Part shown: in pieces, positions 25,701 through 34,045 of the stretch
Layout of the letters: every line of letters starts with the position of its first letter
Numbering within the stretch: the first letter of the stretch is position 1
DNA from: Pseudomonadota bacterium
GTDB taxonomy: Bacteria; Myxococcota_A; UBA9042
DNA: 48,322 nucleotides
NCBI GenBank assembly: GCA_005792545.1
Contig: SXRM01000388.1
Span: 1 to 48,322, forward strand
Direction: 5' to 3'
Translations under genes and position numbers: made by a program
The notes under the pieces: generated by a model
Told to the model about the DNA's origin: nothing
What the model saw: the letters and a program-made list of their open reading frames with translations, nothing else
Database searches by the model: none

Positions 25701-28327
25701 GGACCACAGTCCATGGGGCAGGTCTGGCAGTTTTCTTTGCCATCGGGGCTGCAGATGGCGTCGCCGCACACCGGGCCGCAATTGCCACAGTCCATCGGGC
25801 AGCTGCTGCACGACTCGCCGGCGTTGCAAACGCCGTTACCGCACAGCGTCACGCCCGGGCACTTCTGGCCGCACTCGACGCACTCTTGTACGCACAGGCC
25901 GTCCCAGGCACCCTCGCAGCAGAACGGGTCCTTCTTGCACACGCAATCCTGGCAAGTGCATCCATCACAGCCAGGTGCCGGCGCTTCTTTGCAACCATCG
26001 CTACATGCGCCGCAGTCCAGGCCGCAGCTTTTGCACGACTCGCCCTTGCTGGCGTCGCAAGCCTTGTCGCCGCAGAACGAACATTGCCCGCAGTCTTTGG
26101 GGCAGTTGCTGCACGTTTCGCCGGCGCCGCAGGTGCCATTGCCGCAGGTCGGCGCACACTTGCCGCAGTCCGCAGGGCAGGTGTCGCACGACTCTGCCGC
26201 CGAGCAGAATTGATCACCACATGCCGGGCACGCGCCGCAGTCGTTCGGGCAAAGCTTACAGGTCTCGCCGGCCTCGCAGTTGTTGTTGCCGCACACCGCC
26301 GGGCACGCGCCGCAGTCGCTGGCGCAGGTCTTGCACGATTCACCGATCGCCGCGTCACACTTGGCGTCGCCGCAGGTCGAGCACTTGCCGCAGTCCTGCG
26401 CACAGCCCTTGCAGTCTTCGCCGGGCTCACAGACCTGGTTGCCGCACACCGCCGGGCAGGTACCGCAGTCAATCGGACAGACCTGGCACGACTCGCCTAA
26501 CGCCTTGTCGCATTTGTTGTCGCCGCACGAGATGACCTGCGGACAAATCTTGTCGAAATCGGCGCAGCAGTCACCGGCGCCCTTGCATGCCGCGTCGCAG
26601 AAGCAGCCGTCGGACGCGCCGCCACACTTGCCGACACAGCTGCCGGGCTTGCACGGGCCGCAGTCTTGTGGACAGGTCTGGCAATTTTCCTGGACGCTCG
26701 ACGCGGACAGGTCGCACTTGCCGTCGCCGCACATCGGCGGCTTACACGGCCCACAGTCGGCCTGGCAGTTGCTGCAGTTCTCGCCCGGCTCGCACAGCTT
26801 GTTGCCGCACTGGGGCTTGCACGGGCCGCAGTCGGTCGGGCAATTGGTACACGACTCTTTGTCTTCGCACTTGAAGTTGCCGCAGGTCGCCGAGCAGGCG
26901 CCGCAATCGACCGGGCAGGTGCCGCAGGCTTCGCCTGGGTCGCACACGCCGTTGCCGCAGCCACCGGGGCAGGGGCCGCAGTCGATGCCGCACTCTTTGC
27001 AGTTCTCGCCGACTTCACACTTCTTGTTGCCGCACACGGGCTTGCAGACGCCGCAGTCTTGCTGGCAATTGACGCAGTCTTCGCCGGGCTGGCACTGCCC
27101 GTTGCCGCACTCAAGCGGGCACTGGCCGCAGTCGCTGGCGCAGTTCTTGCAAGATTCCCCGTTCAGCGGGTCGCACTTGCCGTCGCCACAGCTGCCGCCG
27201 CACTTGCCGCAGTCGGCCGCGCAGTTGCTGCAGCTCTCGCCCGAGCTGGTGTCGCACTTCTTGTCGCCGCAGATCGGCACGCACTTGCCGCAGTCGTTGG
27301 GGCAATTGCCGCAGTTCTCGTTGGCTTCGCAGGCGCTGTTGCCGCAGATCGCCGGGCAGGCGCCGCAGTCGGTCACGCAGGTGGTGCAGCTCTCGCCGGC
27401 CGCCCCGTCGCACTTGCCGTCGCCGCAGCCTCCGGTGCAGCCGCCACAGTCCATGGGGCAGGTGGTGCAGTTTTCGCCGGCCACCGCGTCGCACATGCCG
27501 TCGCCGCACTTGCTTGGGCATGCGCCGCAGTCGTTGCTGCAGGTGGAACACGACTCGCCGGCTTCCTTGCTGCACAGGCCGTCGCCGCAGATAGCCGCAC
27601 CGCACAGCGCGCCGCACTTTTTACACATTTCCACACATCCGTCGTCCCACGCCGAGGTGCAGCACGAGGGATCCGCTTTACAGACGCAGGCTTCGCAGCC
27701 GCAGCCGCCGCAGCCGGGGACATCAGTCGCTTTGCAGCCGTCCGAGCCGATGCAGGGGCCGCAGTCGCCAGGGCAGCTGGTGCACGATTCGCTCGAGCTG
27801 CACACCTTGTCGCCGCAGGTGGCGCCGCAGCTGCCGCAGTCGATCGGGCACGACTGACACGATTCCTTGGCTTTGTCGCACGCGCCGTCACCGCAGGTGC
27901 CGACCGCGCCGCAGCTGCCGTTCTTGCAGACCGTGCCTTTGCCGCAGACCTGCGGATTGGTCGGGCCCTTGCCATCGGCGGCGCATTCGACGGCGTACTC
28001 GCCCATGCACCACTTGCTGCCAGGCGTGCAACTGGGCTTGTAGCAGTATTGGAGCTTGGGCTCGCACAGTTCGCCTTTGGGGCAGTCATCGCTGGTCTTG
28101 CACGCCTGCGACGGGCCTGTGCCGGTGTCTTCGACAGGGCCGCCACCGTCGGTGGTGCCGGCATCGACACCGGTTGCGTCCCCGCCCGACAGGCTATCGG
28201 CGCCGCCATTGGCGACTGCGACGACCGCGACTTCGCCGTCGTTGCAGCGGGCTAAACCGAGTATGGCCAGCACGGCGAGCAGGCAAGTCCGTGAGTTCGT
28301 TGAAACAGGGCGCGATTTGGTATTCAT
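22712..28327 (-). CDS. Giant surface lipoprotein with 32 cysteine repeats and TSP3 repeats
   Basis: An 1871-residue lipoprotein (LARC lipobox, Cys28). From about residue 144 to 1212 I count 32 repeats of 22-30 residues with the plan C-G-[D/N]-x2-C...E-x-C-x2-C-x2-D-C-G-x-C. They are interrupted three times by a C-rich insert containing [PS]FCC/PSCC and AWD..CV..C, and once by a somatomedin-B-like insert after repeat 14. Three GKQCGxDxCGGxCGxC knots follow (about 1110-1285), then thrombospondin type-3 calcium repeats with a MopE motif (about 1310-1440), a jelly-roll-like domain (about 1450-1615), more TSP3 (about 1620-1710) and a final jelly-roll-like domain. This is a long disulfide-rich stalk, probably an adhesin or cell-surface scaffold. 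The ATG at 28327 has AAGGTG upstream. Confidence 0.88.
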   Translation of the reverse strand: MNTKSRPVSTNSRTCLLAVLAILGLARCNDGEVAVVAVANGGADSLSGGDATGVDAGTTDGGGPVEDTGTGPSQACKTSDDCPKGELCEPKLQYCYKPSCTPGSKWCMGEYAVECAADGKGPTNPQVCGKGTVCKNGSCGAVGTCGDGACDKAKESCQSCPIDCGSCGATCGDKVCSSSESCTSCPGDCGPCIGSDGCKATDVPGCGGCGCEACVCKADPSCCTSAWDDGCVEMCKKCGALCGAAICGDGLCSKEAGESCSTCSNDCGACPSKCGDGMCDAVAGENCTTCPMDCGGCTGGCGDGKCDGAAGESCTTCVTDCGACPAICGNSACEANENCGNCPNDCGKCVPICGDKKCDTSSGESCSNCAADCGKCGGSCGDGKCDPLNGESCKNCASDCGQCPLECGNGQCQPGEDCVNCQQDCGVCKPVCGNKKCEVGENCKECGIDCGPCPGGCGNGVCDPGEACGTCPVDCGACSATCGNFKCEDKESCTNCPTDCGPCKPQCGNKLCEPGENCSNCQADCGPCKPPMCGDGKCDLSASSVQENCQTCPQDCGPCKPGSCVGKCGGASDGCFCDAACKGAGDCCADFDKICPQVISCGDNKCDKALGESCQVCPIDCGTCPAVCGNQVCEPGEDCKGCAQDCGKCSTCGDAKCDAAIGESCKTCASDCGACPAVCGNNNCEAGETCKLCPNDCGACPACGDQFCSAAESCDTCPADCGKCAPTCGNGTCGAGETCSNCPKDCGQCSFCGDKACDASKGESCKSCGLDCGACSDGCKEAPAPGCDGCTCQDCVCKKDPFCCEGAWDGLCVQECVECGQKCPGVTLCGNGVCNAGESCSSCPMDCGNCGPVCGDAICSPDGKENCQTCPMDCGPCKPVCGDGVCAIDPSGMQLETCQSCAKDCGPCKPNCGDFKCDAAAGETCKTCTIDCGPCPPSCGDGICTQPTPFTPGETCQTCPGDCGKCVPKCGDFFCDKVNGEDCKTCVQDCGSCPAQCGNKVCESTENCANCQGDCGACPPNDGCLVSPAPGCTNCKCQKCTCDGDPFCCSVAWDKNCVEICSQKCGGCGTACKPNCTGKQCGPDGCGGACGVCKAGETCTFTGVCVLPPKTCGDGVCKPTDNESCKVCPEDCGACPAVCGDGACVPGETCTTCPKDCGTCPTQCGNAKCEAGETCQNCAQDCCPPAKCGNFVCEAQAGESCTTCAQDCGQCPCIPNCFGKQCGDNGCGGSCGKCTATQYCSAKNTCVCAPQCAGKQCGDDACGGQCGQCATGKLCVGTQCVDPFKCFSDAECDDKDGCTVDMCVTGGLCAHEPSASPACCKDPDGDLVCATKDNCPTVANKDQADSDGDKVGNACDLCPNLANSGNADTDADGVGDACDNCAKVANKDQLDLDADKQGDLCDDDMDGDGYPNATDCGPKDSTMPAAIDVACNGVDDNCNGQTDEGGIAGWTFDDGSNGGWSFDAAQNGVGWQVYGQGEAKSKPGALWFGNPKTGNYANGNNAVKGAARSPVIVLPAGVKLTLSAWYLFAVEAGTSYDKVDLQIATESGLFSNWTTIKAKDNGTKMNAWTNLLVDLSSYGGQRVRLRVLFDSVDGIANTTSGVWLDNVAIWAVSGKVPDTDGDGTPDACDTDTDGDNLPNLKDACPLSKDAVLTPTDTDLDGLDDACDPDDDDDAIADLKDNCAKAANKDQKDSDGDGQGDVCDKDPVGAPKKLPFSEKFDQYQQSFAEGGWSSQTTSGGAWILSPAANGNKSAQLGSGAIGIGGATGARLVTPVLETGATTLVKVTAKVTWTTLPIMPPGPPMSASLSVQLSVDGKSWSTYTSVILSPGQTQTISLAIGPIPPNMKGYLGFLIESPGIGSTFSIDDVLIAP
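24690..27895 (-). repeat. Array of 32 cysteine-repeat coding units
   Basis: About 3.2 kb of degenerate 70-90 base units encoding the C-G-[D/N]-G-x-C repeats of the giant lipoprotein. Neighbouring units differ at most positions except those coding Cys, Gly and Asp, so the array looks old and held by selection rather than recently amplified. Units alternate loosely between a CGD type with D-x2-x-GES and a CGN type with E-x-GE. Confidence 0.8.
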
Positions 28328-28510
28328 GGCTTGCACCTTGTTTGGGGCGACCGCGCAACGCAGACCCCGCGCGCGATGGTAGCAAATGCCGCGGCGGTGG
28401 GGGTAGCGCAACTTGCTGACCGCCCCAGATTGGCGTTGACACTAGACCGGCGGGCGGGCAGGCTCGCCACCGCGCGAACGGCCGGGGGCGGGCGAGCGCA
28501 ATATGCGCAC

Positions 28511-29983
28511 ATGCTGCACCTACCGCGGGCCAGTTCCGCCGCGCGATCAACCTGCACAAGCTTGCTGATTGCCTCGTGTACCGCGTTTGCCGCGGCACCG
28601 GCTGCCCACGCCAATCCGTGGGAACTTTTCGGCAGTTCGGCGCGCGCCCAGGCGTCCGGGCAGACCATGGCGGCCCGCGATGGCGACTGGTCTGCGCTGT
28701 GGCACAACCCGGCCGCGCTGACCGGCAGCAAGCCGCACATGGTCGTCGGGTCGCTGTTCGCGTTTGACGACGTCAACATCCGGCTAAAGGCGCGGCCCGC
28801 CGGGTACGATATCGCCGATACCGGCGCGAGTTCGCCGCAGATTCCATCTGCGTATCGCCAGCAACCGCGTGCCGACACTGCGGACATTGCCAACACCACC
28901 GATTTCGTGGTCGGCGCCGTGGGCTCGCTCGGCATCGAAGACCTGCGGATTGGCGTAGCGGCGGCGTTGCCGATGACGCGCCTGGGCCTGCAGCAAAGCC
29001 ACTACGCCGACGAGCGCGAGCAATACGCCAGCAACCGTCTGCACTTCGAGCTACTGGGCGCGCGCGCGCAACACCAGGTCATCCTGGTCGGCGTGGCCTA
29101 CCGGGTTTTGCAGCGGCTGTCGCTCGGCGCCGCGATCTCCGTCATGCCAAAGGGACGCGCCGTGTCTGACGTGTATCTCGACGACCCGACGCGCCAGCAG
29201 GCCGTGCGCGTGGTCGCGGACAACGAGCAGACGGGCAGGGTCGCGCCGATCTTCGGCATCCAGCTGCAGGCAACCGATGGCCTGCGCCTCGGCGCCGGTT
29301 GGCGCGCCGCAAACTACTTTCAGTTGGATGTGATTAACCGCATTCAGATCAAGGGTTTTCAGGGCGATGCCCGCAGCTTTCCGATCAAGCAGAACGTGCA
29401 ATTCGCGCTGAACTACACGCCAGAGACGCTGGCCATCGGCGCGCAGCAGCGGCTGGGGCCGGCCTCGCTCGCTGTCGAAGCCGTGTGGTCGCGTTGGAGC
29501 GCTTACATCGACACCCAGGGCGAGAAGCCCCGCGACTGGCTGGACACGATCAGCGTGCGCGTCGGCGGCGACTATGCCGCGGCCGAGGGCCGTACTTTGC
29601 GCGCCGGGCTACAGTGGGAGCCGTCGCCGGTGCCGCCACAGACCGGCCGCAGCAACTATGTGGACAACGACCGCGCCGTGCTCGCCTTGGGTGGCAGCCA
29701 CCGGATCAGCCTGCTCAACCAGCCGGTAGAGTTGGGTTGGGCGTTGGGCGTACATCACCTGCTGGCGCGCGACACCAACAAAGCGGCCAGTGCGAGCCAT
29801 CCGCCGTGCACGGCTGCGGCAAATACCCTTTGCGACGAAGTGCCCGACACCACCAAGAACCCCGCCACGGGTCAGCCGGCTGCGACGGCGCAGGGGCTGC
29901 AGACCGGAAATCCGGGCTTTCCAGGCTACGCGTCGGGCGGTAACCTGCTCTCGCTGGCGGTCGACCTCAAGTGGGAATTCTAA
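28511..29983 (+). CDS. OmpP1/FadL-family outer-membrane transport protein
   Basis: A 490-residue protein with a signal peptide (about 1-34) and the FadL-family N-terminus: ARAQASGQTMAARDGDWSALWHNPAAL, matching the conserved sequence just after cleavage in FadL/TodX channels. A barrel follows and ends in LKWEF. The family takes up long-chain fatty acids and other hydrophobic compounds through the outer membrane. The ATG at 28511 is chosen because it begins the signal peptide. The gene diverges from the giant lipoprotein gene across 183 bases, and its stop codon overlaps the start of the following lipoprotein gene (TAATG). Confidence 0.85.
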   Translation: MLHLPRASSAARSTCTSLLIASCTAFAAAPAAHANPWELFGSSARAQASGQTMAARDGDWSALWHNPAALTGSKPHMVVGSLFAFDDVNIRLKARPAGYDIADTGASSPQIPSAYRQQPRADTADIANTTDFVVGAVGSLGIEDLRIGVAAALPMTRLGLQQSHYADEREQYASNRLHFELLGARAQHQVILVGVAYRVLQRLSLGAAISVMPKGRAVSDVYLDDPTRQQAVRVVADNEQTGRVAPIFGIQLQATDGLRLGAGWRAANYFQLDVINRIQIKGFQGDARSFPIKQNVQFALNYTPETLAIGAQQRLGPASLAVEAVWSRWSAYIDTQGEKPRDWLDTISVRVGGDYAAAEGRTLRAGLQWEPSPVPPQTGRSNYVDNDRAVLALGGSHRISLLNQPVELGWALGVHHLLARDTNKAASASHPPCTAAANTLCDEVPDTTKNPATGQPAATAQGLQTGNPGFPGYASGGNLLSLAVDLKWEF

Positions 29984-30849
29984 TGCGCCGCAGTTTCGCC
30001 CTGTTGGTGGTACTTGCACTAGCTGGCTGCGGCGAGGCCCCCCTTTTGCCGAGCGAATTCGATACACGGACAGCAAGCGACAGCGGCTCCGAGGCGATCG
30101 GGCTCTTCGACGCCGCGAGCGCAACCACGGCTTCCGGCGGCGATGACGGCGTGTGGGCCCAAGCCACCGACTGGTCGACCTGCGTTTCGATCGGCGACCT
30201 CAAGGTCGAGCTGCGCACCTACAAGCTGTTGCGCGTGCAGGTGCAGACCGTCGGCGAATTCTGGCGCGAAAAGCGCACCATCTGCAGCATTGCCAACACG
30301 CCGTTGCTGGGTCAGACCACCGTGTTTCCAGAAAAACTGGTCGCCGCGCTGGCGCCGATGACCGTCGACGCGGCACTGACCGCAGCTGGAGCATACCAGT
30401 CCAGCTTTGAGGCCCAACTCATCGGCGTCAAGATGGAGTCGCCGCTCAGCGATCCGATGCCGCTCGACGCCAACGACCCGCGGGTGATCGACACCGACGG
30501 CGATGGCAAACCCGGCGGTACGTTGCTGGTCGGCACGTTGTGCGAAGTCTATCAGGCCAATCGTGCCCGCTCGATGCTCAAGGGCACGCGCGGCGCGGCT
30601 GGGCGCATCGAAGGTGGCGCGGTGCACAGCGTTTCGCAGGTGTTCCTTGGCGGAACCTCGGCCTTCTGCACTCAACCGTGGCCGACACTGGACAACCACG
30701 CCCATCACCGGTTTGCGATGGTCAAAGCGCTGCCAGCCGGCCTGGACGCCGACGGCAATGGCGACGTGTCGTGCGCCGAGATCATCGCCGGGCAGGCCAA
30801 GGTCATGGCGTGGCAGCCAGCGGACGACAAGCGGTGTACAACGCCGTAG
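29983..30849 (+). CDS. Lipoprotein translationally coupled to FadL-like porin
   Basis: A 288-residue lipoprotein: hydrophobic signal then LALAGC, with the lipidated Cys at residue 16. The ATG at 29983 shares its A with the TAA stop of the FadL-like gene, so the two are translated together and probably act together at the outer membrane. A DTDGDGKPGG segment (about residue 168-177) resembles a calcium-binding loop, and DADGNGD near the end is a second one. No family is recognised; a periplasmic partner of the porin is the simplest guess. Confidence 0.78.
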   Translation: MRRSFALLVVLALAGCGEAPLLPSEFDTRTASDSGSEAIGLFDAASATTASGGDDGVWAQATDWSTCVSIGDLKVELRTYKLLRVQVQTVGEFWREKRTICSIANTPLLGQTTVFPEKLVAALAPMTVDAALTAAGAYQSSFEAQLIGVKMESPLSDPMPLDANDPRVIDTDGDGKPGGTLLVGTLCEVYQANRARSMLKGTRGAAGRIEGGAVHSVSQVFLGGTSAFCTQPWPTLDNHAHHRFAMVKALPAGLDADGNGDVSCAEIIAGQAKVMAWQPADDKRCTTP

Positions 30850-30909
30850 CCTTGTGTGGTCGCGTCGGCGCCGGCCGATTCTCTGCGTTGACCGAATTGG
30901 AGCCTGGCC

Positions 30910-32358
30910 ATGGCAACCCTGGCGCCTGACCCATCGACACCCAGCGAGCTGTTCGCGCCGCCGTCGGCCGAGCACGTCCGCCTGGTGCGCTATCTGCCCT
31001 GGCTGGTCTCGCCCCGACCGGACAACGATGGCCCGATCGCGCGATTCTTGCGGATGGTGATGGTCGCGCCGATGACGCAGTGCACGTTCCTCAGTTTTGA
31101 CCTGCAGGTATTCTTGTACGGCGTATTCCACACCACGCTGACGGCGCGCATCGGCCACTTCGTGTTCCAGGCGCTGGTGACTTTGTGGTTGATGGTGGCG
31201 GCGACTGCGCTGCCGGCGGGGCATCTGGTGTTGGGCGGTGTGTTGCTGGCGTGGTACGCGGCGATGGCGCGTCAGGACCGTCTGTGGCTGTGGCCGGTCG
31301 TCATGGTCCCTTGCGTCGGCGGCCTGGTCCTGGCGGCGCAGTGGATCGCGCAGCAGCCGTGGGCTGTGCATCCCTTGCTGTGGGCGATCGCCTGCGCCTT
31401 TATCGTCGCGCTGTCGCACGCGCCGGAGCCTTACCTGCCGCCGCGTACCGTAGAGGGAAATCGCTGGCTCACGGTCAAGGACTACATCCTGGGCAGCGGC
31501 CACCTGCCCAGCCCGCGCTGGCTGCGCGCCCTTCGAGTCGGCCTGTTTCCGATCTGGGGTACGCTCGACGAGCTGTGGGCGTCGCCGCGGCTGGTTCCGT
31601 ACGGTGTCTTGCTGCTGATGTTTGCCGCTGGCTATCGCCGCGATGTCGCAGACCGCCACGCGCAGTGGTTGCAGCGGGCGCTGCAAAGTGGCAATCCCTC
31701 GCTCGATTTCGTTGGCATCTGCGGCGCGGCGTATTTGCGACCCTTGGCAATGGCCATTGCGCTGGGGCTGGCTGCCTCTAGCTTGGTGGTGAACACGGCG
31801 ACTGCGGCTATCGCCAGCGACATCCACGTCAGCGCCAAAGAAGTGCCGGGCACCTCGATTCCGCAGTGGACCGTCCACGCCGTCATTGCCGCGCCGCCTG
31901 AAGCGGTGTGGAAGGTGGTGGACGACTGCACCAACTATAAGCGCAGCATGCCGCGGGTTGCGGTTTCCAAAGAGCTTTCCCGTGTCGGCAACCGCACGCA
32001 ATGCGAGACGACCGTGCACATGCCGTTTCCGCTGTCGGATCTGCACGGTGTGAGCGAGGCCCACAGCGAGGTCGCCGCGGGCAGCTGGCGGCGCACCTTC
32101 AAGCATCTGCGCGGCGACTACGAGGTCAGCGATGGCAGTTGGCTGCTCAAGCCCTTGCCCGGCGACCCGCAGCGAACGCAAGTGGTCTACGTGCTGCACT
32201 CCATCCCCAAGACCAACTTGCCGGCGCGGCTGATGCGCAAGGGCCAGGCCGACGCGATGGCCGACCTGATGCACTCGGTGGCGAAGGTGGCGGGGGAGTT
32301 GGCGCGGGCGCCCGGGCCGGTGCCGAGGGCAGGCGGGCCGTCTGGGCGGGACATTTGA
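30910..32358 (+). CDS. Membrane protein with C-terminal SRPBCC (START-like) domain
   Basis: A 482-residue protein. The first 300 residues contain about five or six hydrophobic segments (for example around 80-125 and 135-160) and conserved phrases such as LSHAPEPYLPPRTVEGNRW. From about residue 310 the sequence turns to an SRPBCC/polyketide-cyclase-like domain (WTVHAVIAAPPEAVWKVVDDCTNYKRSMPRV, then a WLLKPLPG strand), a hydrophobic-ligand pocket fold. The fusion suggests a lipid-handling membrane protein, but that is inference. The ATG at 30910 follows GGAGCC; it lies 60 bases after the lipoprotein gene. Confidence 0.75.
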   Translation: MATLAPDPSTPSELFAPPSAEHVRLVRYLPWLVSPRPDNDGPIARFLRMVMVAPMTQCTFLSFDLQVFLYGVFHTTLTARIGHFVFQALVTLWLMVAATALPAGHLVLGGVLLAWYAAMARQDRLWLWPVVMVPCVGGLVLAAQWIAQQPWAVHPLLWAIACAFIVALSHAPEPYLPPRTVEGNRWLTVKDYILGSGHLPSPRWLRALRVGLFPIWGTLDELWASPRLVPYGVLLLMFAAGYRRDVADRHAQWLQRALQSGNPSLDFVGICGAAYLRPLAMAIALGLAASSLVVNTATAAIASDIHVSAKEVPGTSIPQWTVHAVIAAPPEAVWKVVDDCTNYKRSMPRVAVSKELSRVGNRTQCETTVHMPFPLSDLHGVSEAHSEVAAGSWRRTFKHLRGDYEVSDGSWLLKPLPGDPQRTQVVYVLHSIPKTNLPARLMRKGQADAMADLMHSVAKVAGELARAPGPVPRAGGPSGRDI

Positions 32359-32425
32359 CCGCTGCGTCACGCGCCTTCTGTGTTGACTGGCCGCCTGACC
32401 CAGCTGACCCCTACCCCCCAGCACC

Positions 32426-32441
32426 GCATCCGCGCTACCAT
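32426..32441 (+). promoter_or_regulatory. Candidate promoter element ahead of the ureide operon
   Basis: The 12-mer GCATCCGCGCTA (32426-32437) is identical to that at 12222-12233. The overlapping TACCAT (32436-32441) would be the -10. It lies 51 bases before the ATG at 32477. No convincing -35 is seen, so this rests on the shared 12-mer. Confidence 0.2.
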
Positions 32442-32476
32442 CGCCGCCCCGCGCAGCCCGCTGCACCAGGAGCCCG

Positions 32477-34021
32477 ATGAGCGCCGCCAACCAACTTCCC
32501 GCACCCTTTGAGGGCCTGGTCGACCTCGCCAGCGACGTGACCGGCGCCTTTGCCCTGCACGCCACCGACGACTACTTCGCGGAGAAAGAGAACCTGCTCA
32601 AGCCCAGCGCCCCGCTGTGGGTCGCCGACAAGTACACCGACAAGGGCAAGTGGATGGACGGCTGGGAGAGCGCACGTCGGCGCACCCCCGGCCACGACTG
32701 GTGCGTCATCCGGCTGGGCCTGCCCGGGCGCATCCACGGCATCGTTGCAGACACCACCCATTTCAAGGGCAACGCGCCGCAACAAGTCGCTCTGGAGATC
32801 CTCGACGCCGACCCGCTGTTGCCACTCGATGCAGTGCTGAACCACACCGGCTGGAAGGTGGCGCTGCCGCGCACCCCGGTAATGCCGGATTTCCCGAACA
32901 TCCTGGCCTTCGATGCGCCGAGCGACCGCGCGACCTACGTCAAGCTGCGCATCTATCCAGATGGCGGCGTGGCGCGGCTGCGGGTGGCGGGTACAGTGGT
33001 GCCCGATCCATTCACGTTCTGGCGGTCGGGGTCGATCGACCTGGTGGCCATCGAGAACGGCGGCCGCGAAGTGGCAGTCAGCGACCAGTTCTTTGGTCCG
33101 CCGAGCAACCTGACGCTGCCTGGCCGCGGCGTCAACATGGGTGACGGCTGGGAGACCAAGCGCCGCCGCACCAAAGGCTCGGATTGGTGCGTCTTGCAAC
33201 TCGGTCGCCGCGGCGTCATCGACCGCGTGCAGCTCGACACCCACTTTTTCAAGGGCAACGCGCCACAAGCCGTGCGCATCCTGGCGGTCGACGCGACCGG
33301 CAAGTCGGCCGAGGAACTGCGCCAGCTTTGTCAGACGGACGACGGCTGGTCGCCGCTGGTCGACCTGCACCCGCTGGTCCAGCACCGCCGGCACCAGCTG
33401 GACCCGATTGCCGCCGCACCAGCGACCCACGTGCGGGTGCACATCTACCCGCACGGTGGCGTCAACCGGCTGCGCTTTTTCGGCCGACCGTTGCCCACCC
33501 AAGCCGAGAGCAGCGCGCTCGCCGAGCTGGCGTCGACAGGTCAATTCGGTCTGTTCAAGTCAGTCTGTGCCTCCGAGCAGTGGGCACAGCAGGTCGCCGC
33601 GGCTGGTCCCTACCAACGCGTCGATGCCCTGCTGGCGAGCGCCGAGCGCCTGTGGTTCGGTCTGGCGGAGGCCGACTGGTTGCAGGCCTTCGCCGCGCAC
33701 CCGCGCCTCGGGCAAACAAGGCCGGCGTCGACGGCCTCTGCGTTGTCGTCTGCGTGGTCCGAGGGCGAACAGGCCGGCATCGCGGCGGCCGAGGCTGCGA
33801 CGTTGCAGGAACTCGCCGACCTGAACGACCAGTATCTCAACCGCTTCGGCTTCGTGTTCCTGCTGTGCGCCACCGGCAAGACAGCGGCGCAGACCCGCGA
33901 CGCCATCAAGGCTCGCATCGACAACGACCGCGCGACCGAGCTGCACATCGCGGCGCGTGAACAGTGGAAAATCACGCGGCTGCGCTTTGGCAAGTGGCTG
34001 GCAGAGCGTCTCGCCGCTTAG
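32477..34021 (+). CDS. alc-uraD: Allantoicase-OHCU decarboxylase fusion
   Basis: A 514-residue bifunctional enzyme of purine breakdown. Residues 1-340 are allantoicase: two similar halves (each with a DGWE[ST]-RRR motif, at about 61-69 and 223-231, followed by DWCV and HFKGNAPQ), converting allantoate to ureidoglycolate and urea. Residues about 355-514 are the OHCU decarboxylase UraD, with the catalytic His408 in AAHPRLG, EQAG (431-434) and FGFVFLLCATGK (457-468), converting OHCU to S-allantoin. Fusing steps that lie on either side of allantoinase is uncommon. The ATG at 32477 is preceded by AGGAG. It starts an operon with uraH, allA and a PLP enzyme. Confidence 0.93.
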   Translation: MSAANQLPAPFEGLVDLASDVTGAFALHATDDYFAEKENLLKPSAPLWVADKYTDKGKWMDGWESARRRTPGHDWCVIRLGLPGRIHGIVADTTHFKGNAPQQVALEILDADPLLPLDAVLNHTGWKVALPRTPVMPDFPNILAFDAPSDRATYVKLRIYPDGGVARLRVAGTVVPDPFTFWRSGSIDLVAIENGGREVAVSDQFFGPPSNLTLPGRGVNMGDGWETKRRRTKGSDWCVLQLGRRGVIDRVQLDTHFFKGNAPQAVRILAVDATGKSAEELRQLCQTDDGWSPLVDLHPLVQHRRHQLDPIAAAPATHVRVHIYPHGGVNRLRFFGRPLPTQAESSALAELASTGQFGLFKSVCASEQWAQQVAAAGPYQRVDALLASAERLWFGLAEADWLQAFAAHPRLGQTRPASTASALSSAWSEGEQAGIAAAEAATLQELADLNDQYLNRFGFVFLLCATGKTAAQTRDAIKARIDNDRATELHIAAREQWKITRLRFGKWLAERLAA

Positions 34022-34045
34022 AGCTTGGCAGGGCAGGGGGCAACC

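Noticed and set aside
24690-27895. CRISPR array or satellite DNA
   Set aside because: The units code a conserved Cys repeat in frame over 3 kb, with no unique spacers.
22556-28255. Long plus-strand open frames (up to 701 codons) opposite the giant lipoprotein
   Set aside because: They are Ala/Pro/Arg-rich shadows created by the regular Cys-repeat DNA. The minus frame carries a signal peptide, coherent repeats and recognised TSP3 domains.
30019-32565. 848-codon minus-strand open frame
   Set aside because: It is opposite a coupled lipoprotein and a membrane-SRPBCC gene with recognisable domains. Its translation is Arg/His/Gln-rich with no motifs.
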